Source: Atrichornis clamosus (Eukaryota; Chordata; Aves; Passeriformes; Menuridae). From it: DNA of 64,000 bases. Shown here in pieces: positions 10,903-25,900 of the stretch (position 1 is its first letter; every line of letters starts with the position of its first letter). The notes under the pieces were generated by a model. That model worked only from the letters and a program-made list of their open reading frames with translations. It was not told the origin of the DNA and searched no databases. The stretch covers positions 1 to 64,000 of the forward strand of contig WBMZ01010234.1 of assembly GCA_013400975.1 (NCBI GenBank), in the 5' to 3' direction. The position numbers and the translations under genes were made by a program.

Positions 10903-13900
10903 CTAAAAATGTTGAAAGTAAAGAAGTCAGTGATTTTTTTTTTTAAATAGTCATACATTCCTATTAAAAAGTTGTCCAAAAAGAAAAAACACTTCTTCAG
11001 TCCCATCAGCAGGACACAAACAGTTTAGATGAAAAAAGTCATTGCTCACACCTTTTTTTTTTCCTGAAAAAAGTTACCAGAAGGGCTTGAGATAAAATAG
11101 TTTACCCATATTACAAATTGAATACTGACTCTAATCTAGTAGGCAGTCAGGGGAGTAAGTGTCACCTGCATTTGGAAAACTCACAAATGCCAAAGTGCAT
11201 TTCAGCATCAGGAAAGATCCGAGGCAATTACACTGTCCATAGTATTGTCCTACCTTCTGTAGCCTTTTCCTGTTTCTGATGGGGTTTGGATGTACTTATT
11301 AATGTAAAAGGATCTTTTCTATGAGCCTCAAAACCACAACTATTTCCAAGTGCCTTGTCTAGCCACTCTACATATTCCTGTGCATGCTTCCTTTAGGAGT
11401 ACCTTCACTCTGAAGAACGTGTGTATGCAGGGTACTTAGTCAAGTACTTTGTCAGAATACCCAGTTTCTGAGGGTCCAAGTTGGTCCTGGTGCCAGTCTC
11501 TGGCCACAGGTTTGACCTGGCTGGACCACCTGTTAGCTCACCACAGGGCTGCTATGTTTGGAATTGCTCATCTTTGGTTCCAAAGGAAATACCAGCCCAA
11601 TATACTACTGACAACTAGACTTAATATTCAAGTATCAGTTCCAGCAGAAAGGCAAAAGCAAATTAACAGAATATTCAAGTGGGCAGGACTTAAAACCATC
11701 AACTGATTTGGTATGCTTGGAAAAGAAGAAAGTCATCCTGAATTTTTGCTATTTTAACTACACCTCTTCAGAGTCCTAAGCAAGTCAATTAATAACTAAA
11801 CTAGGACTATTATTGTCTGGATTTTTCTCTGCACCAAGAACCTTGTTTTACATTGCATTGTATTAAATGCCTCCTAAAATGCAAGTTGTCACTACACTTT
11901 CAGGTTAGGTTTTGTTCCAACATTATTTGCATTTACTTTAAAGCCATGACAAAGTTTATAAAGCAGTGTTACAGGCAGGTAGAGCTTCAGGAAAGCCTTT
12001 ACCCAAAACAGAATCTTGGTATTCTTTTTGTGTATAAAGAGCTTTAAAAGTTGAGTTTTTAGTAACAGATGGGTAAGTTTGGGAATGTTTTTTCAAATGC
12101 AAACAAATTTTTAGCTAATGTAATTCCTTTCACTGTATATCCTTCTCTTAAAGTGATCAAAAAGCAACTTGTTACTTTGTTTCTCACATTCTTAGAGACT
12201 TTGCTTTTTAAGAGTTGTCTAAACATCACTGTGTGACAGTTCAGCAGCAGCAGTTAAAGGAAGTAGGCAAGCCAAGGGAAACCTTGAGGCTTAGCTTACA
12301 TTATAAAGGATTTATCAGCCAGACCAGTAATCTGGTCTGTCAGCCACACTGTCTTCATCTAGAGGAGTCCTTCATTTTAAGAATCAGTTGAGCTGTAAGG
12401 AAATACTGGATTTCACTTCCAACTAAGCTGCCACTTTAATCTGTGCATTGCCTAAAACTGTACAATATATGAAATCACTCAAAGTTAACTGAATAAAGCA
12501 ACTGTCTTAAATAACTATATAGAACATTTTTTTTCCTCCAGTTCAGTCCTGACATAGCGTGATAAAATAGAAAAGTGCTTTAGCAACATTGTGGGTAGAT
12601 AGTAATAAGCAAATAAATTGTTCACTTCAAGTCCTGCTATTTCCTACATACAACAGTGAAGACAGAAAAGGCAATTTAAAAACCTTTACCTAAAGATTAC
12701 TTGTATCTTTTGGATAGCTTGATCACCATTTAAGAGTATTAACATCTAAAGAATGACTGATACTCAGCATGCAAGATTAAAAAAACTTATCAAACTCAGA
12801 TAATCAAGGTTTCCAGATATTTTTAAGGTGTTCTGAATTTAAGATGCAGTTTTAATCTAAACCAAGTATGCCTCACCTTCCTCAGCTAGCCTGCACATCA
12901 CTTCAAATTTTTGCTGAACACTGGGTATTTGACTGTCACTTCCTATAGTACTATTTCTTACATGATTATATTCATCCCTTCTTATGCCAATACTCAAGAC
13001 ACATTTTTATGTTCACCTTGGCAGATGTTTCGAACCATCCAACAAAGCCACCTTCTCTGCAGAACTGGTCCATTTGAGAGGGATTCTGGCTGCCATCTTT
13101 CTTCTGGTCACACTTGTTTGCAAGAAGAACCGCAGGGATGGGGCTGCCATTGGGAAGTAGTACTTTACTGTCCAAATCATGCTTCCATTTTGAAACAGCC
13201 TCAAAAGTGGAGCCTCTTGTGACATCAAAGACCACAAAAGCACCAACTGCCTCTTTGTAGTATACTCTGGTCATATTTCCAAAGCGCTCCTGGCCTGAAA
13301 GAGAGGACAGTGACAGAGTACATTTATTTTGAAGCGTGAACTGTATTCAGTGTTAATGGACTACTGCACCAGCTTAGCTCATAAAGTTTGGCATTTGGGT
13401 CTAGTCACCTAGTTCATAAAACATTGCCTCCTTTATCTCATGTAAGCTCATTGTAACAGCTATTATGTATATTACACACAACAAGTCAGATGCTAAAAAT
13501 AGTTTGCAATCCTAACTACCACTTGGAACTTTTCTTAAACTTATTTGTTGGGTAATGTTATTTGAGAAGTAATGCCTAAAAACACTACCAGCAGTTATAT
13601 ACAAATCATTATTTCATCTAAGAATATTAAGGCTTTTATCTAAATCTAGTTACTTAAGCAAACTCAGCCTTTTGCTGAATGGTGAGCAACAAAGAGTTTC
13701 GCAAGCTTCAAGGCTAACAGCCTGCAAAGCATCTTATAAAGAAGTCACATATATTATGGATTTTTCCTTAGGGACAAGTTCAAAAGGAGCTGCTAGCTTA
13801 ACAGTTCTAGCTAAACCTGTTATCTTTGTCTTCATCTTTAAAGTCTATGATTTTCTCTGGATTAATTTTCAACTATAGAAGTTCTACAGCAATCTCAGGA

Positions 13901-16900
13901 TTAAAACAAGAATAAAGTATAACTATTCACAACAAAAATCCAGAAGAAAAAAAATCCATTGCCCATGGGTAACCTAAAAAAGCCTTTTCTTATTAAAGTA
14001 CAGCTACTGTAACCAGAATACTTGAAATGTAGAATTAAGAGTGTGCCAGTTCAGTTATTCTTCTGTTTGTAAAGTCAGACCATCATGATGTGTCTGTATA
14101 CCAGTATCGAGTCCCAGCACATTGTTTGGGAAGTTTAAGCTGCTAAAATAGCTTCCTGTTTTGTTTAGTAGTCTTCATTAGGAAAAGTAGTCCCTGCACT
14201 CTTATGATTTAGTTTTAGAGTGTATCATAGGTAAAGTTTTTATTATTTAGTGCATATGAGGTTTTAGAATACATACAGAAAGTAACAGCTGTATTTGGAA
14301 ACCTAGTTGTCCTTTGTTGATAAACATTCAAGTCAGTCTTTGATTAGCAAGGACAAACAGATACAAGAAGAACTGGGTGTATTATCATCTCCTCATAAAG
14401 AGCCAGAAATTCAATAGATGAAGGAAGTTGACAAGGGATTCTGTTCAGTAGCATGTTTTTCTAGCTCAATTGCCTCATTTTAATGTCAGTACTTCAGTGT
14501 ATGATTAGCTCATTCCCTACCTTTTCAGAAAAGGTTGCCTAAGCAGCTGTTAGAATTGTCTTAAAACAGCAGCAGCCACAGTAAAATTCCAAAGAACTAT
14601 AAAGAAGCTGACTTGGACTATGCTAATGCACTGAGTCCAGTGTCCAATTCAGGCAGATATCCCTCCACACCATAAGATAGGCCCACAAAACAAACAGTGT
14701 AATCTCAAGTTCTACAATGCTCTATACCAATGTCAGTCTTCTACAGAAAGAGTTCTTCAACTGAGCCGTGAAACAGTCCAAAAATGACCACCACTTGTTG
14801 TTATTTACATGAGACTGAACAAGAATCTGAAGCAGCAAGGGAAACAGTCCCATTAGTCCTCCCTATTCAATTGCTGGAGAGCTGGGGGACTTCCAGGTTT
14901 TATTTAAGGCTGTTTTTGCAAACACTTTTTCAACATTTACATAAGAAAATTAAGTTGTATTGATTAGTTGCAGAAAGGGTTGCTAGACTGTTACCAGCAA
15001 GGAGTAGACACAGCACTATCACTATATATGAAAATTAAGTTATTTAGGAATTGCGAGAAGGTTATCAGGCAGTCACCATTTCTCAGACAGCTGTGCATGC
15101 TATTGGTAAATATGGCTGCAACCAGTTACCACAGTGAAGGACACTACTATTGACTGAATCCCATCCTGCCTACTGCTCTCCCTTTCAAAAAAAGCTTTAA
15201 AGATAACAACAGTTGGCAAGGCACCCATGCCAGCCTCCTGTAGCAATAACCCTTGTTGAAATATGCACAACAGTGCAATTAAGGTGTACAAAAGAAGTTA
15301 GTAAAGCATTACATATAGCTTCCAAAGAAAATACCAGTTACAAGGCATAGCTCAGAACCAAACTTGCAGAGTCCTAAACATCACCAAATGGCTTTTCTTA
15401 AAGAAATACCAGGGGACCTAGCCTTGGCCAGAAATCATCACTCACGTGAGTTTTTCCATTCCAAGAGAGGTCCCAACATTTTACCACAGTCTGTCTTCCT
15501 CACTCACCTGGCCCAATGCCTTCACACACAGAGAGCTGGAGAGCTGCACTGGCTGGTAACTAACCAAGGTTCCCTGACATTGGTGACTTCTCACGCCTCA
15601 GTATCTCCGAGTCTATGCGAGGCTCTAACACCATGCAACTGTCTGCCAGATAGGCTGTGCCAGAAAGGCAACAAGAGTTTTGCAGCAGGACTACAGATTC
15701 AGACCAGCTGAATCCCTTCATGGCCTGACCAGGAGAGGCTACTGTAAATGGAGTTGTGCTGAGAACTTGAAGATTCAGGAGTTCTGGAATAATGCAGATG
15801 CCAAGGTTAGCCTTGTACAGTGGCTTTTCATCATGTAAGAAGACAGCAGTTCTGGTAGGAATGTAAGTCTGCGTGGAACTGTATGTTACTCGGTACTCTA
15901 TAGCAGCCACTTTAGAAACCATGGGCTTTGGCTGTCCAGAACAATCATTTTACTGTTATTTTCAGCAAGCTTTATTGATAGAAGTCAAAACTCTCACTTG
16001 TAGTATGAGTTTTATATTTGGAAAAATGTTAATATATATTCTTCCACAACTTTAATTTGGGTGAAAGTAGACAACTGATGTGCCTATCAGCATGAAAGCA
16101 TCCATCTTTACTTACTAGATTTAAGCTTTATATTAGGAAGATTTGATATCTCATAGCCTTAAACACACACAAGCTCAATATCGTTGTATTTTTAGAGATT
16201 ACTGGCTTTTATTAGGTCAAATACAGCCTAATATGAGTGCTTAGTCCCTTTTCTAAAGTAACCAAGGCTCCAAAACAGTTTATTACAGAACTGTTTTCAC
16301 CTCTAGAATTCACATCCACTAACAATAAACCTGACCTGAATACTAGCTTACAACTGCTCTTTCATCCTGTCTGGAGGCCTAATGAAGATGGATATACTCT
16401 ATTTCATAGAAAGAAGACAGAAGCAATAACACCTGGCCTGCCAAAGAGGAAAGAGTTTTGTTTGGTAAAAGGTATACAGCATGAGGCAGGAAAAGAGTTC
16501 AGTTTAAACTGAGTGGACTTTCTTTACAAATCCTGTCGTTACTGACAATGCACATGCTGGGCTTCTTGTAGAGGGATGGAGAGCATTCTAGACAGCCTTT
16601 AGAAAATTTAACAGGACTTTCAGACAGAGCTTTGCAAGTGCTTGCAAAAAAGAAAAAAAACCCACACAACCAAAACCCCCAAAAACCTCATACAGAAAAA
16701 GCAAACTAGAACATAGTACTCCTCCAAAGTCTCAAGACTGAACATCATTCTCTTTGTTCTTAAAACTAAATGTCTCAACTTTTGCTGCACACACTTCAGA
16801 GATTTGTCATGCCCCTTCCTATGCCCAGCAGGATGTTTGCTGTAGTCATTTCACCATGTGTGACAGTAGTGTTCAGCAGTACAGAAAGTGGATCATACCC

Positions 16901-19900
16901 CCAGAGGAGAAAAAGGCTAAAAGTGATCAGATTAAAATGGACTTAAAATCTCCAGTGTGCATAATCTTGGAAAGAGAGCAGGAAGATAACTAATCACTTA
17001 GTACAGCAGTATAGAAAGGACATCACAACATTAATCACTTTGCTAGGTCTAGTGACTTGGCATAAACCTGATGGTACCACACTGATATACTTTGTGTTTT
17101 AGGTGTTCAGGTATAGAACAGAAGCTAAGATGCAGGACAGTCACGGGGATCATTTGGGGGTATGGAAGTGACTGCATGCAATGCAAAGTTCTGCATTCTC
17201 TAACCACAAAGTTTTCACATCCAAATGACTCAGCACATATTGTCACCATATTTTCCAGTAATTGCAGCAACCTTAAGTGAAATATTTTCACAATGACATG
17301 CATCAGGAACTAATACAGTTCCCTGTAGCAGCACCACAGGAATGAAGTTTAAAACTGCTTTAGAACTTGGGAGCTGTTCTTACTCCCCAGTTTATATTGT
17401 AATGGGGGTGAACTGTAAGTTAAAAACTCAATGAAAAGAAATTATAGCCAGGTTTAACATTAGAAGCTTTGTCCTTTACTGCAGAAGATAAGTTAACACT
17501 GTAAAATTAAAACAGTGCCAAACTTGCCTTGAAGTACATTTTTTAACAGTTTCTACAGCTGTCTTACCCATTGTAAGGGAGAAACACTAGTGTTCTGTTT
17601 ATTACAGCAGTGTGACTTATTGTGGTAGTTTTTGTGTGTAGTTAGCAAAAAATACCCTACACTCCTACCATTATTTCAGCTCTTAACTCTTCCTACATGA
17701 GGGGAATTAGGGCTAGAAAAAGCAATTTAAATGTACAAATGACTGCTGGATATGCACAATACGAGTTTATCAAGGTTCCTTCTCCCAGACTACTTACCAT
17801 GTTCATGAGTTAATATGCAGTTTATATCAACTAATAGGAACTTATTCAAAGAGAGTAAAAGGGCCCCATCGAGCAGTTTCCCCAGCTATTCCTTTTTGCT
17901 ATGAAGGTAAATGTTGGTTTACCCCTGTCAGTATCAACAGCATAAGCATAGCAAGAACTCCCCTACCTCATAAAAATCAAAGCTTAGTCTTATCTACAGC
18001 CACACAAAACAGAATTGTGTTAGTTGCATTTAAAACCTTAATATCTCACCAGGCACACTGATGGACAATTAGACAAAAGTTCTTCGAAGTTTTCCTCTTT
18101 CATATGAGACTAACAGTTCTGAAATCCTCAAGAAGCTTCCTTAATGAGGAGGAGATAGGTGGCCAAGGGTTATAAAAGCCTGACAACTGCAAAAGTGATG
18201 GAACAAGTAGTTTCTTCCATTAAAGTTAGTTCAAGTCATCTTTAACAGGCTAATCAGCTTAATGGCTAGCCAGAGCTCAAAATATGATTTTAACAAGTTT
18301 GGCAGTTTCATATCAAAAAACCTGAAACTATAGATGTATAATCTAGACTGCAGTCACTCAGGAGTCAGTGTACAACTAGCTGAAGAGTTTTACTCCCAGG
18401 CTGTTTTCTGCTAACTGGAAGACTATTGAAATGAAATTTTGCAGTCTTTTTCCTGGACCAAATAATAGATTTGCCAAAGTCTGATAAATACCGAAAGTCC
18501 TCAGTTTGTGAATAAAGTCAAGGAACTCTCACCAATTCTGTCCTTCAGAACACTGAAAATGAGAATTCAAATAGTTGAAAAGGCAGCTTAAGTTCAACAG
18601 AAAGAAGGAATAAGCCACACAGGGAGAATTTAATCTATAAACAAAAAAAAAACCACTATCCAGCAATAACTGCAGTAGTAAAGAACATGATCAAGAGATC
18701 TGGTGAACCAAATTCAGTTAGCTCAAAATGCGCAGAAGTAGCTTCCTACTAGACCATTTCATTCATTCTGCTTTTCTATCAACAGTTACTATACATTGCA
18801 GTGAAGACAGGCATCACAGAAAGCTTACTAAGCTATAGTGACTAATTGCAATAAACCATTTTTTAGTCTGGAAGTACTTGAACCATTTCCTTGCATTGTG
18901 AGAAAGGTTCTCAAATCAACTAGAATAGCCACTAATAGTCACTCATATCAAAATTCAAGGACACTAGAGATAGTCAGACTAGCTCTAATTTGACTGTCAA
19001 CACCAGTTCTTAGGTTTTTGCTACCAACTACTCTGACCTTATTGACCAGTGTGCAAGCACAATGCCAGCATTTAAACTTCAGTGCCAAACTCCACAACTT
19101 AGTCAATTCAATCCATTTCCAGGACCATGAGACATTCGTGCTTTTATTCAATGTAGGCTGTAAAAAAGACCCATTGAACAATATGTGAAAGCCCTTTTTT
19201 TTTTTCCAGGAACACTGGAATGGTAATTCCTTATTTACAATTACAACTCTGAGTAAAGTTAATGTCATTCAGTGTGATAGATTTAAGCTAAAGCACTATC
19301 CAAAATGGCTGGGCACACAGTCCAATACTCTCACTGAGTTAGAACTACTGTCATTTGCAAAACTCACCAAGGCCGTTTAAGAGCCACAGGCAGGAACAGA
19401 CCACACTTTGGATGCCAGTTGGATGTTTGGCACAATATACCAAATATCTGGAACTGCCCTGAGGCTGAATCTCCCAGTTCTCCAGAAATCTAATGTACAT
19501 TTTAGCATTACCAGGGTCAGGTGTAAGTTGACTGAGGTTCCTTTTTAGAGAGATATATAAACATGTTACTGGCAAGTTACCGCTGCTGACAGCTATTCCC
19601 CATCTCCCCAAACCAGCACATCTTGTCCCAGAACTGTCTTACCTAATTAGATTGCATCTGTTATTCTGCAAGAAGTAGGTTAACCAAACCACTATCAATA
19701 TAACAGCTCATGTTCAAGGGTGTCTACCTGCTTCTTCCCACAGATAGCAGCCGTAGATTGAGTAGACAGACTCCAAGACTGTCAATACTAGATGGGTCTC
19801 CACTCCTCACTCTTATCTATTAAGGCTATTAGTGTAAAGTTGCCACGTGTTAAAGCCACAGAGGTGTTGAACTATACGTTTATTAAATGACATAGACAAA

Positions 19901-22900
19901 TTTCCAATAACACCAAGTCAAGTGGTGCAGCTGACACATCTGAAGGATAGGATGCCATCCAGAGGAACCTGGACAAACTTGAGAAGCAGGCCCATGGGAA
20001 TCTCATGAGGTTTAAGAAGACCAAGTGCAAGGTGCTGCACCCAGGTTGGGGTACCAATACAGGCTGGAGGATGAGCAGATCGAGAGCAGCCCTGCCAAGA
20101 AGGACTTGGGGGTGCTGGTGAATGAGAGGCTGGACATAACCCAGCAATGTGCACCTATAGCCCAGAAAGTCACTTCTTGTATCCTGGGCTGCATCCAAAG
20201 CAGGGCAGCCAGCAGGGTGAAGGAGGGGATCCTGCTCCTCTGCTCTGCTTTTGTGAGACTCCACTGGGAGTGCTGCATCCAACTCTGGGACTCGCAGCAT
20301 AAGAAGGACATGGACGTGTTGGAGTGAGTCCAGGGGAGGGCCATGAAGATGATCAAAGGGCTGGAACATCTCTCCTATGAAGACAGGCTGTGAGAGTTGG
20401 GATCATCCAGCCTGGAGAAGAGAAGGTTTCACGGTGACCTGAGGCCTTTCAGTACTTAAACGGAGTCTACAAAAAAGATGGAGAGGGACTATTGACGAGA
20501 GCATGTACTGACAGAACAAGGGGAAATGGTTTTAAACTGAGAGGAGGTTTAGATTAGATATTAGGAAGAAATTCTTCACTGTGAGGATGGTGAGGTACCC
20601 AAACAGGTCGCCCAGAAAAACTGTGGATGCCCTATCTCTGGACGTGTTCTAAGGTCAGGCCAGATAGGGCTCTGAGCAACCTGGTCTAGTTCCATGGCAG
20701 CAGGGTTAGAACTGGATGATCTTTAATGTTCCTTCTAGCCCAAGCCATTCTGTGATTCTATGGTATCAGCAGCTCTAGCAGATATTAGAAACCCATGACA
20801 ATTAAGGTACATCTAGCTTGACTTTCACTTTCCACCACTGTCAAAGTAATATTTGGTATTTGTGGTTCTGGTGACAAACACAGAGCCTAAAAAGCAAGAA
20901 TTACTAGAATATTACATCTTCCTGTACAAGACAGTACTTGAAATAGTTTCACTAACTGCAGTATTTACAGTTTCTAACAGACAAAAGCAGCCTCAGACAA
21001 TAACAAGTAATCTGCTAGTGTCCTTTCTTACTAAGGGTGATGTGGGTAAGTTAATTGATTGCTGGATGGACCTCTTCCCAACACTGCTTCCCAAATGCCT
21101 CAGAAGAGTCTTCAGGGGAAAAGTCAGTTGGTCCCTATTCAACTGACTAACACTTTACTGTAATATAGCCTCTGGTTATGTCTATACTAGAAAGTTGCAG
21201 GGTGTAGTTGAAGCGCTGTTGAATGATGGAGTGCCAGAGACATGATATTCACAATATACTATATATGCACAGTATGTATGAGAGACTCTGTAGCCATTGA
21301 AAAGTTACTGAAAAATATCAGTTCAAGTGCAGCAGTATTTTAATTGTTTAGATCATATCACAAAGTGCTTCCACATGTTCATAGAAGTCACTATTGTATT
21401 CTGAAATGGTAGGAAACAGTTCGCTTTGCACAACACAGCCAGTTTTTAACCTAACTATTTGTTAACTATATGAATTTTCAAAAGCAGTGACCAGTCTTTC
21501 CATTCACTGTTTGCTGTCATAATACTTTTAACACAGGGCAGTGGTGTTCACTACCAGTGAAACAGCAAGAGCACTGAGATGGTAAGTGCTCAGAAGTTAG
21601 ACACCTGATTTCCACCAGGAGCTATGACCACATCTATCAGCCTAATAGAATGGCATGTTTTTTTTCCTCTCTCACAAAGACAGAAAGTCTTCCCTCAAAC
21701 AATTGCACAGCTCTCACTGGCAATTTTACAGCAAGACTGATAAACTTTTCTTTGCTGCCTGTAGACTTGGCTAATCTAATGATTTAATTATTCAAACTGA
21801 CTTTTAACAGCTTACTATTTTGTCCTAAAGAAGTTTAGAGGCAATACCCTGCACCTACAGTTCAATGAGTTTTGTCCAGCAACAAGTGTATTTTATGCAG
21901 CAGTATGACAGTCATGTTTGTGTTAGAAAGTTCCATTTATTTTGCTTTTATCTTTGCTAAACTGCAAGTGAGAAACAAAGTCCCAGTTTAAGCACTAGAT
22001 TTCAATCCCCAGAAAATGAGAGTGCAACCAAGCTAAATGATTTCTAACTAGCTGTCAAATGTAGCATGTATGGAACAACTCTCCTTGCACTAGTATTCAA
22101 AGAAAGTCAACATAGTCCAATTAGTGCCAGCAACAGCGTGAATTGGTACTTCCTACATTGCTTTAACAAGACATACCCAAACAAGTCACTTGCCAGATTT
22201 AAGGTATTTAATGCCCAACACCCTCTAATTCATATCCTTTGCTGCACTGTCATGCAGCCAAAACTGCACTGTGTACTTAACAGTGATGCTGCATGGCATT
22301 ACAGCATTTCACACCACACAGGAGAACAATTCTAAAGTCAGTTTGTCTCCAGAACAACTTTATCATGAGACTGAAAAAATGTTAATCTCTAAAATGATCA
22401 ATGTGTCATGGCACGTTGTGTGTGACTGGAGTTTTGTATCAAATAGCTGCTCTCCCCAGCACTCTAGCCTGAGAGCATTTAAAGAACAAGTTCCCATAAG
22501 ATGTTTGCAATGACATTCAGAGGCTACTTTTCAATCTATTATTTGAAAAGCTGCTAAAATCCATACAATAAGGGATATTTGTTTTCATTACCTGCTAATT
22601 TAGAAGCCACTGCTGCCAACGGTTTGCTAGCCTTCCCTAGACAGTTAAGACATTTATTTCTAAAAAAGCTCTATAAGCCCCTGAAATCCCATCATTTTTC
22701 AAAGCATAATCTCATCACCCCATTTATCCTCTTTCTGTGTCTCCATAACCAGAAGAGAGCTTTAAAGGTCAAACATTCTGCCACAGGTAGCTTGAGAAGC
22801 ATGCTGTGCTTTGTAGTGACTGCTTACTGCTGGTCATGCTAGCTTTAACACCTGCAAGAATTTCACAAAAGGTATTCCTATATTTGCATGCAAAAATATA

Positions 22901-25900
22901 AATAGACATGCCCTTACTGCACATCACTTCTAACAGCATATCACACATCTGAACTTCTGAAGCAACTATTTGGAGAGAACCATTTATAACAGACTACAAA
23001 AAGCAAGGCCATAGTTACCACTGGAATTCATTGAAGGTATCTCTGACAGCTGTGAGACTGAATCCAGTGGCCTCACTCACTACTGAGCAGAAGAGTCTTA
23101 TTTTCATTGAAAGAGTGATTGGGCACTGGAATCATCTGCCCAGGGAGATGGTGGAGTCACCATCCCCGGACGTGTTCAAAACCAGACCAGATGTGGCACT
23201 CAGTGACATGGTTTAGTTGATGAGGAGGTGGTAGGTCATAGATTGGACTTTATGATCTCAGAGGTCTTTTCCAGCCTAGTTAATTCTGTGATTCTTTGGT
23301 TTTTTACAGCATGCTAGTGCCTTTTCTGGAACCAGGCAGCTAAGATTATTTTCTTTCCTCTATGCCGTAAATTGAGGATTACCCCTTTAAAGCACTTGCC
23401 AACTCAATTTTTACTTGTGGATATGCACTTTGGTAACACCCTGTCCTAATGTGCATATAAAGAAAACCAAACCAGTAAGAGGCAAAGTGGAGATGCAAAT
23501 ATAGTTAAGCACCAAGACTCTGAAGCTGCAGCTTCTGAAGATGCAGGCAGAGTTGATAAAGCTTGATTTACATTCATGTAAACTCCATATATTAGAAGAA
23601 AAGTGTATTGTCTACACCAGTTTGTCTCTGAAGGGTAATGTGCTGGACTTGTCAAACCAGCTTTATTTCTGACTACGTGAGTCAGTATTACAGGAAGGGC
23701 AAGAATTTAGTTAATATTTGCCTCAGAAAAGTATATGATCCATGTAAGATTAGTATTTCTGCAAAGCTTTCTAGTTTGTTTTATAACCTAATTTAAAAAT
23801 TAGTTATATTGTGCCCTATATATTATTTTCCCTCCTGTCTACCGTATTGCACATAAGAATTTAGGTATTGTTTACCTTTAAGGCAGCTTTCCCCTGCCCA
23901 TTTGATGTATACCCATCCAGTCATCCTTTATTCCCTGTATCAGAGTACTAGAAAAGCATTTTTGTGATCTTGTAGAAAGCACAAAGTTTCTGAGCAACTG
24001 CTATATGACACACACCTTATCAGTTTGAAAAAAAGGCTGAAGCTCCATCTATTCCGTAGTGAGTAGAAGCTCAAGCTCTAAGTGCATCTCCATTGTTGAC
24101 AGAAATTAAGAGTACCTGTGAGATAAATACACTGAACTTTCTTTTAAGCCTGTACTAGATCAGACGGTCTTTTAGGATCACATCTTTTCAGATCACCTTT
24201 AACTCCATTTCTTGTAGAACGCTTTAAAAGGCCTATGAGGAAACTGTAAGCTTATTTCCAAGACACTCACTGAACATGTCTCAATTCTATCAGCACACTG
24301 GTTATAGGTTTAGTCCAAGATAACATATACAGTACTTTGAGTGGCTACATAACACAGTACTAAGCAAAAGAACCTTCACTATTATGAATGATAACACATG
24401 AATTCACATTATGAATGATAACCCCACTGATAACACATGGACATTCCTTCATCAGACCAATAGCCATAACTTGCTTGATAGCATTTCATTATAAGTGTAT
24501 TTAAACAGAAGAATTCCCAAAAAAGAAATTATCCAGAGTCTGTTTGTATTAAGAGATGTCTGAAAGCTGGAAAAACACCAAAAAAACAAGTTTAACACAT
24601 TCAACACTATTTGCATATTTAGCTGTGGAGCTCCAAGAACAGCAGGTCATTCCTCAACTGAAAGCTCATAACCCTAATCCAGCTATTCCAGAAGAGTCAT
24701 AAGAAAGGACACCCACACAAGATTTCCCACAGAGGGGTGGTTTCTAGAAAGAAACAAAGTATACCTTCAGTTCTCCTTCTTGCTTCTACTACATCTGTGC
24801 TCATAATCTTTCAACATAAGCAGGACTTCTACTTCCCCTCCCCAAACTTTATCTGCTAGTCTTGCATGTTTCCAGTCAGCACCATCCTTAAGTAAATTTT
24901 CTCTCATAAGATTTATATTTAACTATGTGTGAACAGGAAGCCATCAGAAATGAAGTCAAGTCTTTCCTATCTCCATGAGTTTGTAGACATTATCACACAA
25001 TAGATTTTTCAGCCCTGACTGGGATTTTTCTGACCTGCCTCAGCTGTTAACAAATTGACAGCCCTCCCATCTCCACATGAAGGCAGCTGCTCCTGGAACC
25101 TCCATCAACATATAAACTAGGAAATTAACTCAGAAAATTTACCAGTTTCTGAAAAAGCTCTGAGCTCCAAGTTCGGCATACATTTCTGATACGGTTATTT
25201 ATGTGCACATTCTTGACTCACTAAGAATCTTTATCATAGTGAGGAAAAAAACCCCCCACAGCTGGGGGCAGGTTATGCCTGGATTGTCTTGACTCCACCT
25301 TATGCTCACTTTTACTAGGCACACAGCTAAGCAATTTTTTTCCATGGTTTCTTTGCAAGAGTTGCCATTTTAATCCCTTCAATATGCATTGTGGCTAAGG
25401 ACAAGTTGTTACAGGAATACCTTGACTACTTTTAGAGACTGCTGCCTCCAAGCTTTCCATACTTAAGAGAGACTCTTCTGCAAAGAAATTGAAGTGTACA
25501 GCTCTGGCACAGAGCTGGTTATGGATAGGGAACAGAAGTTTTCTGGTTGTTTCCCTAGAGACTTTCACAGATGCTTTAACATCACTTGAAGTTTGCTTTA
25601 GACCTTTTTTAAGAAATAAATAAAATCAGTCTGGAATTCAAGAAAAAAGTAAATGACCTGGTACACAGAAGCAACTTGGCAGCCTTATGACATACCAGTG
25701 GCACAAATGCACACTGAGAATAAACTGCTTGAAACTAAGATTTTTCACAGGGAAGTAAACCATCTCACATACTATAAAAACCTGAATGCCTTTGAAAGTC
25801 AATCATATCCACAGTTTCCTGCACTCTTTCCCATTTCTTATGGCTTCCTATAGATTAGAGAAAGTTAACTTTCTAAATAACTTTTAACATCAACTCATAT

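Noticed and set aside
12972..13016. Continuation of the RAB32 exon 2 frame (VNIKM tail)
   Set aside because: It runs past a good donor (AAG|GTGAAC) into intron 2. The conserved continuation DNINI is in exon 3 at 10753-10902.
15560..15922. 120-codon minus-strand frame within RAB32 intron 1
   Set aside because: No recognisable family and no acceptor/donor pair in phase with RAB32 exons. RAB32 is complete without it.
20025..20327. 100-codon plus-strand frame and its minus-strand shadows
   Set aside because: The plus frame is a remnant of the CR1 reverse-transcriptase end, already part of the annotated CR1 copy; the minus-strand frames are shadows.
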